Of a stretch of 16,867 bases of DNA, positions 6,679-15,135 are shown in pieces. Source of the DNA: Dehalococcoidia bacterium (GTDB lineage: Bacteria > Chloroflexota > Dehalococcoidia > SAR202 > UBA11138); contig JAAXHZ010000078.1 in NCBI GenBank assembly GCA_012270625.1, positions 1 through 16,867 on the forward strand, read 5' to 3'. The notes under the pieces are model-generated. The model was not told the DNA's origin and ran no database searches. It was given only the letters and a program-made list of their open reading frames with translations. Each line of letters begins with the position of its first letter. Within the stretch, counting starts at the first letter, position 1. The translations under genes and the position numbers were made by a program.

Positions 6679-9165
6679 ATGAATGTCTTGTCTGCGCTGA
6701 AGCGGTGGCGGATCGTGGCCTTGATTGCAGTCCTCGTTGTCATCGCCGGTGGCGCTTACGTCGTCTATGGCAGCATAACAGGCACTGAATCGGGCGAATT
6801 GGAAGAGGACCAGCAGCTCGTCGCCGTTCGACGCGGCGATCTGATAAACGAGATCTCGGTTAGCGGCAGCGTCAGCTTTCCTGAACGCGAGAACATGACC
6901 TTCGGCTCAAAAGGCGTGGTCGCTGAGGTGCTGGTCAAGGAGGGCGAGCGCGTCTCGGAGGGCGACGTGATCGCGCGGCTCGACGCAGAGACCATCGCGC
7001 GGCTCGAACGTGAAGTCACCGAGGCGAGCGCCGAGCGCCGAGACGCTCAGGACGAGCTGGAAGACCTCGTCTCTCCCCCGGATCTCGCCGTCGCAGAAGC
7101 CAGACAGGCAGTGGCGCTTGCGCAGGACACTCTCGATGACGCCAACGACGCGCTCAACGAAGTCCTCTCTCCCACTGACCTGCAGATCAGCGACATGGCG
7201 TCCAGAGTCGCGGCCGCTGAGCGCGAGCTCCGAGACGCCGAAGACGCTCTGGAGGACGAGATGGAGCCGCCGTCCGCGCTCGAAATCGCTCAGGCTGATC
7301 GCAGCGTTGTCGAAGCCGAAATCGCGCTCGCCGACCTCGAAGACCCGCTCTCATCGCTCGAAATCGCGCTCGCGAACGACCGGGTGGCGAACGCCGAAGT
7401 CGCCCTTCAGAACGCGATGGAAGCCCTCCAAAAGTACGAATCTGGCCTGGACGACGAAGACGTCTCCAAAGACCTCGCCGACGCGCGACAGGATCTGGAA
7501 ACAGGCAGGACGAATCTAGCCAACGCAAAGACAGATTACACCGTCGCGCAACGCGATTCGGATACCAGGATCAGCGACGCGCAGAAGACTCTCGACGATG
7601 CCGGACAGGCATACGCCAACACTTTCGACAGATGGCTCGGCATCGTTCGGACGCCAGACTCGCTCGACCCCGACTACGAAGCCGCGCTCGAAGGATACGG
7701 CGTCGATCTCGACGCGCTGTTCTCCGAACCGAATCGCGGCGCCGGTCTATCCTTCGGAGAATCGGTCCCGCTCGACAGTCCAGATACGGCATGGAGCGAG
7801 ACACACGTCCACGTGTGGCTGCACTTTTCGAGACAGGACCTGGAGCCGACCTGTGACCCTGACTACCTTCCGACATCGGTTAGAATCTGCATCGAACAGG
7901 AGTTCCGCTCGACTGGCGAGGCATATCAGGACGCCATTGATGGCAAAGCAAAAGCCGACGCCGACGCGCGCAACGCCCTCGCGGCGGCGCAGGCGAGCAT
8001 AGACTCCTCGCAGTCGGCCATCGAAAACGCGGAAGAGCGCATCGAAGACCTTACCGAGCCGATAGACCCCATCGTTCGGACAGAGATGGAGTCCGCCGTC
8101 CGTGTCGCCGAAGAAGACCTCGCCGACGCCAGGCAGAGTCTCGCCGACCTGCTAAATCCGACTGATGCGTTGGAAGTCGCATCTGACTTGCGCGAGATCG
8201 AGGTTGCGCGGGCGACGCTGGCGGATGCTCGCGAGCGTCTCGCCGATCTGAACGAACCCGAAGACGCCGCCACCATAGAAGAGCTTACTGCTAAAGTAGA
8301 GCTTGCGCGCGCGAATCTCGAAGACCTGAAATCGCGGCAGACGGAGCTGCTTTCGGGAGAGAACCGCCCAGACTATCCCGCGGCGTTCCACGCCGTCGCC
8401 GTCGCGCGGCTGACCCTCGCCCAACGCCAGGAAGACTTGGGCGATCTCATCAGCGATCCGGACCCAATTGATCTCGATCTGCTTACTGCAAAAGTAGAAG
8501 CCGCGCAGACGCTTCTCGAAGAGTCCCAGGAACGACTTGCCGACGCATCCGGGCTCAGGGCGCCGTCGGACGGCTTCATATCCCGTGTGGATGCCGAGGA
8601 GGGCGAGGACATCGAGGCAAACGACATAGTCGCCGTCCTGGTGGATACCGGAGTAGTGGAGATAGACGGCTCCGTAGATGAGATAGACGTGCTGTCTATC
8701 GAGCCGAACGCGGCGGCGGCGGTCAACATGGACGCACTGCCCGATCAGACCATCCCCGGCAAAGTCTCGTTTGTCGGCGCCGAAGCCTTAGAGCAGCAGG
8801 GCGTGGTCAGCTACCCCGTGCGTATCGAGATAGAGCTGCCGCCAGACCTGAAGGCGCCGGAGGGTCTCAGCGCGGTCGCGGCTATCATCCTCAGTCGTGA
8901 GATGGACGTGCTCCTGATTCCGGCCAACGCCATTCGCGGCACGTTCGACAATCCGCTCGTACACATGATGGTGAATGACGAACCGGTCGAAACTCCTGTC
9001 AGTCTGGGCAACAGCGACGACTTCTGGACAGTCGTCACCGACGGTCTCAACGAGGGCGATATGGTAGTCGCGGTCGCGCCCGAGGGCCAGGACGTCGAGT
9101 TCTTCATCGGTGGTGAAGAAAACGGCAACGGCGGTGGCGAACAGCGCAGACGCAGACCGCAGTAG
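6679..9165 (+). CDS. HlyD/MacA-type efflux adaptor with very long, Pro-punctuated coiled coil
   Basis: This 828-residue protein is about twice the length of MacA. A signal-anchor helix lies at about 12-31. The first lipoyl half is near 75-102 (GVVAEVLVKEGERVSEGDVIA) and the second near 625-660 (LRAPSDGFISRV), followed by a beta-barrel (about 662-745) and a membrane-proximal domain (to about 810). Between the lipoyl halves, two Ala/Glu/Asp-rich helical arms (about 103-314 and 413-624) flank a non-helical insert at about 315-412 with C392 and C404. Pro-containing breaks recur at 133, 165, 197 and 223 in the first arm and at 461, 494, 527, 564 and 594 in the second. The C-terminus is Gly/Arg-rich. 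The MacB-like ATPase and permease follow, so it should form the extracytoplasmic conduit of that exporter. A GGGAG site lies 10 nt upstream of the ATG. Confidence 0.88.
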   Translation: MNVLSALKRWRIVALIAVLVVIAGGAYVVYGSITGTESGELEEDQQLVAVRRGDLINEISVSGSVSFPERENMTFGSKGVVAEVLVKEGERVSEGDVIARLDAETIARLEREVTEASAERRDAQDELEDLVSPPDLAVAEARQAVALAQDTLDDANDALNEVLSPTDLQISDMASRVAAAERELRDAEDALEDEMEPPSALEIAQADRSVVEAEIALADLEDPLSSLEIALANDRVANAEVALQNAMEALQKYESGLDDEDVSKDLADARQDLETGRTNLANAKTDYTVAQRDSDTRISDAQKTLDDAGQAYANTFDRWLGIVRTPDSLDPDYEAALEGYGVDLDALFSEPNRGAGLSFGESVPLDSPDTAWSETHVHVWLHFSRQDLEPTCDPDYLPTSVRICIEQEFRSTGEAYQDAIDGKAKADADARNALAAAQASIDSSQSAIENAEERIEDLTEPIDPIVRTEMESAVRVAEEDLADARQSLADLLNPTDALEVASDLREIEVARATLADARERLADLNEPEDAATIEELTAKVELARANLEDLKSRQTELLSGENRPDYPAAFHAVAVARLTLAQRQEDLGDLISDPDPIDLDLLTAKVEAAQTLLEESQERLADASGLRAPSDGFISRVDAEEGEDIEANDIVAVLVDTGVVEIDGSVDEIDVLSIEPNAAAAVNMDALPDQTIPGKVSFVGAEALEQQGVVSYPVRIEIELPPDLKAPEGLSAVAAIILSREMDVLLIPANAIRGTFDNPLVHMMVNDEPVETPVSLGNSDDFWTVVTDGLNEGDMVVAVAPEGQDVEFFIGGEENGNGGGEQRRRRPQ

Positions 9166-9183
9166 ATCTCAGGTAGCTGCCAA

Positions 9184-9858
9184 ATGTCTCTAATCCAACT
9201 GGAAGACGTAACGAAGATATACAAGATGGGCGAGGTCGAAGTGGGTGCCCTCCAGGGGGTCACGCTCGAAATCGAAGAGAGCGAGATGACCGCCATAATG
9301 GGCTCGTCCGGCTCAGGCAAATCTACTTTGATGAACGTCCTCGGCTGCCTCGACGTCCCAACCAGCGGAAGCTATTTTCTCGACGACGAAGATGTCAGCT
9401 CGCTGTCAGACAACCGACTTGCCGAGATCAGAAGCCGCCAGATAGGCTTTGTGTTCCAGACCTACAACTTGCTGCCGCGTCTGACCGCGCGGGCCAACGT
9501 TGAGCTGCCCTTGATGTACGGCGCTAGCTCGAACCGCAGACAGCGCGCACTCGACGCGCTGGAACGTGTCGGACTTGCCGACCGCGCGAACCACAAACCC
9601 ACCGAGCTATCCGGCGGACAGCAGCAGCGAGTGGGCATAGCGCGCGCGCTGGCCAAAGAGCCACGTATCCTGCTCGCCGATGAACCCACAGGAAACTTGG
9701 ACAGCGCTTCCAGCGAAGAGATAATGGACATCCTGAAGCAGCTCAACGAACAAGAGGGGCTGACAGTCATCCTGGTTACCCACGAGGACGACATCGCTGC
9801 CCAGACGCGGCGGATTGTTACCATGCTCGACGGACGTGTGGTCAGTGACGAACAGTGA
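9184..9858 (+). CDS. ABC transporter ATPase, MacB/LolD family
   Basis: The 224-residue nucleotide-binding protein has Walker A at 40-48 (GSSGSGKST), the Q-loop in FVFQTYNLLPRLTA, the signature LSGGQ at 142-146, Walker B with catalytic E167 (ILLADEP) and the switch H200 (VTHEDD). The GNLDS D-loop and NLLPRLTA are typical of the MacB/LolD/FtsE-type class that powers mechanotransmission rather than direct translocation. All catalytic residues are intact, so a homodimer is expected. It lies 18 nt after the adaptor and is paired with the permease at 9956-11212. AGGT lies upstream of the ATG. Confidence 0.95.
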   Translation: MSLIQLEDVTKIYKMGEVEVGALQGVTLEIEESEMTAIMGSSGSGKSTLMNVLGCLDVPTSGSYFLDDEDVSSLSDNRLAEIRSRQIGFVFQTYNLLPRLTARANVELPLMYGASSNRRQRALDALERVGLADRANHKPTELSGGQQQRVGIARALAKEPRILLADEPTGNLDSASSEEIMDILKQLNEQEGLTVILVTHEDDIAAQTRRIVTMLDGRVVSDEQ

Positions 9859-9863
9859 ATTCT

Positions 9864-9959
9864 ATGCGCGAGATTATTGACGTAAGAGACTTTGAATCTC
9901 TCATGGTGGAGATTGACCAAATATACGACCGCAGCAATTGTGAGATAGAGACGCTGTGA
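9864..9959 (+). CDS. Possible 31-residue small protein between ATPase and permease
   Basis: An ATG 5 nt after the ATPase stop opens a 31-codon frame whose TGA shares GTGA (9956-9959) with the permease's GTG start. The peptide starts MREIIDVRDF and ends CEIETL; it is acidic, has no hydrophobic helix and one cysteine. No family is recognised and no clear ribosome binding site precedes it. The four-base overlap is the arrangement usual for translational coupling, and it fills almost the whole gap between two genes that should be tightly linked. It could be a small regulatory subunit, a coupling leader, or chance. Confidence 0.35.
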   Translation: MREIIDVRDFESLMVEIDQIYDRSNCEIETL

Positions 9960-11212
9960 ACCCTCTAGACATACTTATGACCGCGCTTCGCTCGCTCGCG
10001 TCTAGCAAACTTCGCGCCGCGCTGACTCTGCTCGGCATAGTTATTGGCGTAACCGCCGTGATAGTTCTCATCTCGCTCGGTAGAGGAGTTCAGCAGTCGA
10101 TCACTTCGGAGTTCGAGTCGCTTGGCACCAACCTCATCACGGTTACACCTGGATCTAGCGAGGGGGATGGATTTGGCGCGTTTTTCGGAGCCGGTGGAGA
10201 TGACGACACACTGACACTGAACGACGCCTACGCACTCCTCGATCCCGTCAGCGCGCCCTCGGTAGTCGCCGTTGCGCCGGAGATCAACACTTGGGCACAG
10301 GTCGAGTTCGGCAGAAGCTCAGACGACACCACCATCCTGGGAGTTACCGCCGACTATGACGAAGTCCGCCTCTACGTCACCGAGCAAGGCGAGTTCATCT
10401 CGCCCGTCCACGTCCGCGACGCCGCCTCCGTAGCTGTACTTGGCGCGGACATCTCCGAGTCGCTTTTTGGGCTGAGAAGTCCGGTCGGACAGACTCTCAA
10501 GCTCAACGGCAAGCCATTCACCATCATCGGCGTTCTGGAGAGCAAAGAGGGAGGCTTCTTCGGCTTTCTGGACCGCAACATAATGATCCCCATAACTACC
10601 GCCCACTACCGTCTGCGTTTCCAGCCCAACTCTAGGGGCGAGATCCAGGTCGGAAGCATCAGCGTTCAGGCAGCGTCCAGTGAGGTCACCGAGGACGCGG
10701 AGCGTGAGATAAGCGAGATCCTGCGCCTGCGCCATCGCATCCTCGATGAGGACGACTTCACCATAACCACGCAGGAGCAGGCGCTGGAGGCGATCGAGAG
10801 CGCGGTCGGTGTTTTCACCATCTTCCTCGGCAGCATCGCCGCCATAAGCCTCCTTGTCGGCGGCATCGGCATAATGAACATCATGTTCGTCTCCGTAACC
10901 GAGCGCACACGCGAAATCGGCATCCGAAAGGCTATGGGAGCGAAGCGCCGCGACATCCTGCTCCAGTTCGTAACCGAAGCCTCCATGCTCAGTTTCGGCG
11001 GAGGACTGGTCGGGTTGGCTCTGGGAGGGCTCATTACTATAGCGATGAACGGCCAGGACTTCCTCAACGGCCCGCCGCTGGAGACATCCATAGACGTCCA
11101 GATCACACTGCTGGCGCTGGGTGTATCCATCGGCATCGGCCTCTTCTTCGGCATATATCCTGCCATGCGCGCCGCCAGGCTGCACCCCATAGACGCGCTG
11201 AGGTACGAGTAG
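9956..11212 (+). CDS. ABC transporter permease, MacB/FtsX family
   Basis: The 418-residue protein has the MacB layout: a short cytosolic N-terminus, helix 1 at about 18-42 (LTLLGIVIGVTAVIVLISL), a large outer domain (about 45-275; MacB_PCD-like) and three C-terminal helices (about 282-310, 340-365 and 378-402; FtsX-like). The coupling-helix region reads REIGIRKAMGAKRRDIL, near 323-339, as in the family. The start is GTG 9956, overlapping the stop of the small ORF; no closer ATG gives the conserved N-terminus. With the ATPase and the adaptor it makes a MacAB-like exporter. Substrates in this family range from peptides and lipoproteins to siderophores and drugs; which applies here is unknown. 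No TolC-like gene is present. Confidence 0.93.
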   Translation: MNPLDILMTALRSLASSKLRAALTLLGIVIGVTAVIVLISLGRGVQQSITSEFESLGTNLITVTPGSSEGDGFGAFFGAGGDDDTLTLNDAYALLDPVSAPSVVAVAPEINTWAQVEFGRSSDDTTILGVTADYDEVRLYVTEQGEFISPVHVRDAASVAVLGADISESLFGLRSPVGQTLKLNGKPFTIIGVLESKEGGFFGFLDRNIMIPITTAHYRLRFQPNSRGEIQVGSISVQAASSEVTEDAEREISEILRLRHRILDEDDFTITTQEQALEAIESAVGVFTIFLGSIAAISLLVGGIGIMNIMFVSVTERTREIGIRKAMGAKRRDILLQFVTEASMLSFGGGLVGLALGGLITIAMNGQDFLNGPPLETSIDVQITLLALGVSIGIGLFFGIYPAMRAARLHPIDALRYE

Positions 11213-11307
11213 AACAGCTTCGACCTCGCCTATCAGCGGCCTGCGATTGTCAGGCTCCTCCCACGTGACCCCACCTCTGAGCCAATTCATGAAACTGCTT
11301 TTGGAAT

Positions 11308-11322
11308 TTAACTTGATGTTAA
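11308..11322. promoter_or_regulatory. Inverted repeat TTAAC-N5-GTTAA, possible operator
   Basis: Two 5-bp arms with a 5-nt spacer lie just upstream of the candidate -35 at 11325. The position suits a regulator site, but the arms are short and AT-rich. Confidence 0.25.
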
Positions 11323-11324
11323 CC

Positions 11325-11355
11325 TTGCAATCCGCCTAGTCAGAAGTAGTACAAT
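11325..11355 (+). promoter_or_regulatory. Candidate sigma-70 promoter of the heterodimeric ABC exporter
   Basis: TTGCAA (11325-11330) and TACAAT (11350-11355) match the -35 and -10 consensus at 4 and 5 positions, but the 19-nt spacer is longer than ideal. It lies in the 232-bp gap after the permease, about 90 nt before the ABC exporter start. The rest of the gap (11213-11307) shows no gene and no clear terminator. Confidence 0.4.
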
Positions 11356-11417
11356 GCACCGTTAGAAGCAGGTGAAACAGTTTCGCTAGGGGATTAGTTC
11401 CTCTCCCGGAGCTTGGC

Positions 11418-11437
11418 GAGGAGGATCGCTCCAGCGA
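11418..11437 (+). promoter_or_regulatory. Strong ribosome binding site with a small hairpin before the start
   Basis: GAGGAGGA (11418-11425) is the best ribosome binding site near but lies 19 nt before ATG 11445. The next 12 bases, TCGC-TCCA-GCGA (11426-11437), can fold into a 4-bp hairpin, which would shorten the effective spacing to 7 nt. No alternative in-frame start exists closer. Confidence 0.35.
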
Positions 11438-11444
11438 ACATCTT

Positions 11445-13232
11445 ATGACAGAAATCGCCCGCATTATCGGTATAGCGCTCCGCCACAAGTGGAGGCTCAT
11501 AGGAGCCTACGTAGGCATGGTCGGAGCGCTGATTTCGTTTGTACTGATCCCGAGGTACTTGCGGCAGGCGATCGACGCGGTCGAGGAGGCGCTCAAGACC
11601 GGCTCCTACAGCCAGGATACGTTCATCACTATTGTTGGAATCATCCTCGGGCTGAGCGTCATCAGGGGCGTGTTCTCCTTCGGCCAGCAGTATCTGGGCG
11701 AGGCGCTGTCTCAGTCGGTCTCGTACGACATCAGGAACTCGCTGTACGACCACGTACAGCACATGAGCTTTGGCTTCCACGACAGGTACCACACCGGAGC
11801 GCTCATGTCGCGCGCGATCACCGACGTCGAGAACATCCGCATGTTCATCAACATGGGCCTCGTTCGCACCCCCTACTTCCTGGCTCTCTTCTTGGTGGTG
11901 GCCATAATCCTGTTCGTCAAGGACTGGAGGCTCGGCCTGATAAGCGCCAGCTTCATGCCGGTAGTGATGATCTACTCTGCCATGATCCGGCTAAAGATGC
12001 GCAACATCTGGCTCATCGTCCAGGAAAAGATGGCCGAAATGAGCACCGTGCTCCAGGAGAACTTCACCGGAATCCGTGTGGTCAAGGCGTTCGCCGCCGA
12101 GTCGCATGAAGAGGCGAAGTTCGAGCGCCGCAACCGCGAGGTTGCCTCTCACTTCATCGAGGCCGAGAGGATGCGCGCCTCCAGCACCTCTTTCATGCTC
12201 TTCACCTTCCTGATGGCGATGGGTCTGATTCTCTTCTTCGGCGGTCGGCGGGTAATCAGCGGCGACATGTCCGTTGGCGAGCTTGGGGAGTTCATCTTCT
12301 ACCTACAGATGCTCCAGATGCCCGTTCGCATGGCCGGATGGCTCGTGAACTCATACGCGCGAGCCGCCTCAGCTGGACAGCGGCTGTTCGAGATACTGGA
12401 TGCGAAGTCCCCGGTACAGGACGCGACAAACGCGCGGGAGCTCAGGAGGCCTCGCGGTCATGTGAAACTCGAGAACGTCACCTTCAGCTACGACCACACC
12501 AGGCGCGTTCTGAGGGGGATCGATCTGGAGGCCAGACCCGGACAGGTCATCGCGCTTCTGGGCGCGCCGGGAAGTGGAAAGACCAGCGTCGTCAACCTGA
12601 TCCCGCGCTTCTACGACGTCACCGGCGGCCGGATAACCATAGACGGCGCCGACATACGCAACGTCACACTCGAGTCGCTGCGGCGCAACATCGGCATCGT
12701 ACAGCAGGACGTCTTCCTGTTCACAACCTCGATCCGCGAGAACATCTCATACGGCAACGTCGAAGCCACTCAGGAGATGATCGAACGGGCGGCCAAGATC
12801 GCCCAGATGCACGAGTTCATCCAGACGCTGCCTGACGGTTACGACACCCACGTAGGCGAGCGCGGCTCGACGCTCTCGGGCGGACAGCGGCAGCGAATGT
12901 CGATCGCTCGCGCCGTGCTGCTCGATCCGCCAGTCCTGATTCTCGACGACTCCACGTCCAGCGTTGACGCGCAGACTGAAGCGCAGATCAGAGCGGCCAT
13001 GGAGTCAGTGATGGAGGGCAGGACCACGTTCGTGATCGCCCACCGTCTCAGCACCGTGCATAGAGCAGACAGCATCGTCGTAATGAAAGACGGGCAGATC
13101 GCGGAGCAGGGCACCCACCAGGAGCTGCTGGAACACAATGGCCTCTATAGGGAGATCTACGACTTGCAGCTCCGCCCGCAGGAGGAAGTGATGCGCGAGA
13201 TAGAGTCTCCAATCCCGGCATCCAGCAGATAG
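11445..13232 (+). CDS. ABC exporter half-transporter, degenerate Walker B (heterodimer subunit 1)
   Basis: The 595-residue protein has a six-helix transmembrane domain (about 1-320) and a nucleotide-binding domain. Walker A is at 373-380 (GAPGSGKT), the signature at 477-481 is canonical LSGGQ, Walker B is 497-501 and the switch histidine is H533. The residue after the Walker B Asp is D502 rather than the catalytic Glu (LILDDSTSSVD). In TM287, LmrC and BmrC the same Glu-to-Asp change marks the degenerate site of heterodimeric exporters. The partner is the next gene, 55 nt downstream, which has the reciprocal change. Substrates of this type are often drugs, peptides or lipids; here unknown. A promoter candidate at 11325-11355 and a strong ribosome binding site at 11418 precede it. 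Confidence 0.93.
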   Translation: MTEIARIIGIALRHKWRLIGAYVGMVGALISFVLIPRYLRQAIDAVEEALKTGSYSQDTFITIVGIILGLSVIRGVFSFGQQYLGEALSQSVSYDIRNSLYDHVQHMSFGFHDRYHTGALMSRAITDVENIRMFINMGLVRTPYFLALFLVVAIILFVKDWRLGLISASFMPVVMIYSAMIRLKMRNIWLIVQEKMAEMSTVLQENFTGIRVVKAFAAESHEEAKFERRNREVASHFIEAERMRASSTSFMLFTFLMAMGLILFFGGRRVISGDMSVGELGEFIFYLQMLQMPVRMAGWLVNSYARAASAGQRLFEILDAKSPVQDATNARELRRPRGHVKLENVTFSYDHTRRVLRGIDLEARPGQVIALLGAPGSGKTSVVNLIPRFYDVTGGRITIDGADIRNVTLESLRRNIGIVQQDVFLFTTSIRENISYGNVEATQEMIERAAKIAQMHEFIQTLPDGYDTHVGERGSTLSGGQRQRMSIARAVLLDPPVLILDDSTSSVDAQTEAQIRAAMESVMEGRTTFVIAHRLSTVHRADSIVVMKDGQIAEQGTHQELLEHNGLYREIYDLQLRPQEEVMREIESPIPASSR

Positions 13233-13287
13233 AGCGCGCAATGACCAGGCACTGCACACATGCAACCCGCGTAAGGACTGAACTCCC

Positions 13288-15132
13288 ATGATGATGGGCG
13301 GATTCGGATTCGGTGGCAACAGCGCTCGCCGCGGACATCCCGACGAGGAGATGTTCGGCTCCGTTTACGATCAGCGAGTAGTACTCAGGCTGCTGCCCTA
13401 CATCTGGCCCTTCAAGAGACTGGCCATCATCTCAGCGATTGCGATGCTGATATACACCGGCACTCAGGTCGCCATTCCTTGGGCGGTCAAAATCGCCATC
13501 GACCGTTTCATAGACGTGGGCGACCTCGGCGGTCTGACCTGGATGTTCGCTCTGTTCATCGCGATCGCCGCCTTGAACTGGGCAATGAATTTCACCATGC
13601 AGTTCTCGATGGAGAAAGTCGGTCAGGGCATTCTCTACAACCTGCGGCGTGACGTCTTCCACCACGTGCAGAAGCAGTCGGTATCGTTCTACGACAGGAC
13701 CGAAGTGGGCCGGATGATGTCCCGAGTCCAGGGCGACGTAGGCCAGCTACAGGAGTTCGCCGCGCTTGTCGTAATGACGCTCGGAGAGCTTCTCGGCCTG
13801 GTTGGCATCGTCGTCGCCTTGCTGCTCCTCGACCTTCAGCTTGGACTGATAACGCTCATCGTTCTGCCTCTGCTCATCCTGACCATGATGATATGGCAGC
13901 CGCTCATGCGCAAGGCATTCATCGAAGTGCGTCGCACTATCTCAATAGTAAACGGTGAGCTCAATCAGAACATCACGGGCGTTCGGGTAGTCCAGGCGAT
14001 GAACCGGCAGGACCGCAATCTGGGCGGGTTCAACAACCTGAATTCCGATCATCGCGAAGCCAACTTGACGGCGAGTCGGCTGTCCTCCGGCCTGATACCC
14101 GTCGTCGATATTCTGACAGCGGTAGCGATTGGTCTAGCCCTCTTCTTTGGGTCCCGGATGATCGGTGGCGGCGGCCTCGAAATTGGCACTCTGATCGCTT
14201 TCATCCTGTACATCCAGCGATTCTTCGACCCCATCCGCAACCTCACCATGATGTACACACAGCTCCAGCGCTCGATGGCCTCAGGCTCCCGTATTTTCGA
14301 CCTGCTCGACTGGGAGCCCGACCTCGTGGACGAGGAAGACGCCACCGAGTTGCAGGGAATCAGCGGAGAGATCGAGTTCAAGAACGTCAGCTTCAGCTAC
14401 GTGGATGGCGAAGATGTCCTGAAAGACGTCAACGTTCACATCGAACCTGGCGAAGTGGTTGCGATCGTCGGCCCAACGGGTGCGGGCAAGACTACCATGA
14501 TAAGCCTGATGTCGCGCTTCTACGACGTCGAGCAAGGCAGGGGTACCGTCGCAGTCGACGGCTACGACATCCGCAAAGTGGTGAGAAGCAGCCTTGCTAA
14601 CCAGATGAGCATGGTGCTTCAGGAGCCTTACCTGTTCTCAGGCACTGTCAGGGAAAACATCAAGTATAACCATCCCGAGGCGACCGACGGGCAGATGATC
14701 GAGGCCTCGCGAGCCGTAGGAGCGCACGACTTTATCATGGCGCTCGAAAACGGCTACGACACCTTCCTCGCCGAGCGCGGCGTCAACCTGAGCGTAGGAC
14801 AGCGCCAGCTGCTGAGCTTCGCGCGCGCTATCGTAGCAAACCCCAGAATCCTGATCCTGGACGAAGCCACCGCCAACATCGACAGCTATACCGAACTCCT
14901 CATCCAGCGGGCGCTGGAAGAGCTGCTCAGAGACCGCACTGCTGTCGTAATTGCCCACAGGCTCTCCACCATTCGAGGAGCCGACAAGATCGTCGTCCTG
15001 AACTTCGGCGAGGTCATGGAAATAGGCAACCATGACCAGCTCATGGCCGACGACGGACTCTACGCTCACCTCTACAAGATGAACTACGCCGCCATCGACG
15101 AGGCGCTCCCCGCATCCCGCAACGGCCACTAG
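13288..15132 (+). CDS. ABC exporter half-transporter, degenerate signature (heterodimer subunit 2)
   Basis: The 614-residue protein has a cytosolic N-terminus with Gly-rich start, six transmembrane helices (about 45-325) and a nucleotide-binding domain. Walker A is at 395-402 (GPTGAGKT), Walker B is followed by the intact catalytic E526 (LILDEATANID) and H557 is the switch residue. The signature at 501-505 is LSVGQ instead of LSGGQ, and the stretch GQRQLLSFARA after it is close to that of TM288/BmrD-type subunits. In a dimer with the preceding gene, one ATP site is fully canonical (this Walker B with the partner's LSGGQ) and the other is doubly degenerate. AAGGA precedes the ATG; three consecutive ATGs occur at the start, so the exact first codon is uncertain. 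Its end lies 3 nt from the end of the convergent gene on the other strand. Confidence 0.93.
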   Translation: MMMGGFGFGGNSARRGHPDEEMFGSVYDQRVVLRLLPYIWPFKRLAIISAIAMLIYTGTQVAIPWAVKIAIDRFIDVGDLGGLTWMFALFIAIAALNWAMNFTMQFSMEKVGQGILYNLRRDVFHHVQKQSVSFYDRTEVGRMMSRVQGDVGQLQEFAALVVMTLGELLGLVGIVVALLLLDLQLGLITLIVLPLLILTMMIWQPLMRKAFIEVRRTISIVNGELNQNITGVRVVQAMNRQDRNLGGFNNLNSDHREANLTASRLSSGLIPVVDILTAVAIGLALFFGSRMIGGGGLEIGTLIAFILYIQRFFDPIRNLTMMYTQLQRSMASGSRIFDLLDWEPDLVDEEDATELQGISGEIEFKNVSFSYVDGEDVLKDVNVHIEPGEVVAIVGPTGAGKTTMISLMSRFYDVEQGRGTVAVDGYDIRKVVRSSLANQMSMVLQEPYLFSGTVRENIKYNHPEATDGQMIEASRAVGAHDFIMALENGYDTFLAERGVNLSVGQRQLLSFARAIVANPRILILDEATANIDSYTELLIQRALEELLRDRTAVVIAHRLSTIRGADKIVVLNFGEVMEIGNHDQLMADDGLYAHLYKMNYAAIDEALPASRNGH

Positions 15133-15135
15133 GCC

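Noticed and set aside
7010..8002. Several Ser/Arg-rich frames within the adaptor gene
   Set aside because: They are frame shadows of the repetitive Ala/Asp/Glu-coding sequence and have no start signals or homology.
10319..11290. 323-codon open frame on the minus strand
   Set aside because: It lies antisense across most of the MacB-type permease; its composition is acidic and repetitive as expected from a mirrored GC-rich coding frame, and it matches no family.
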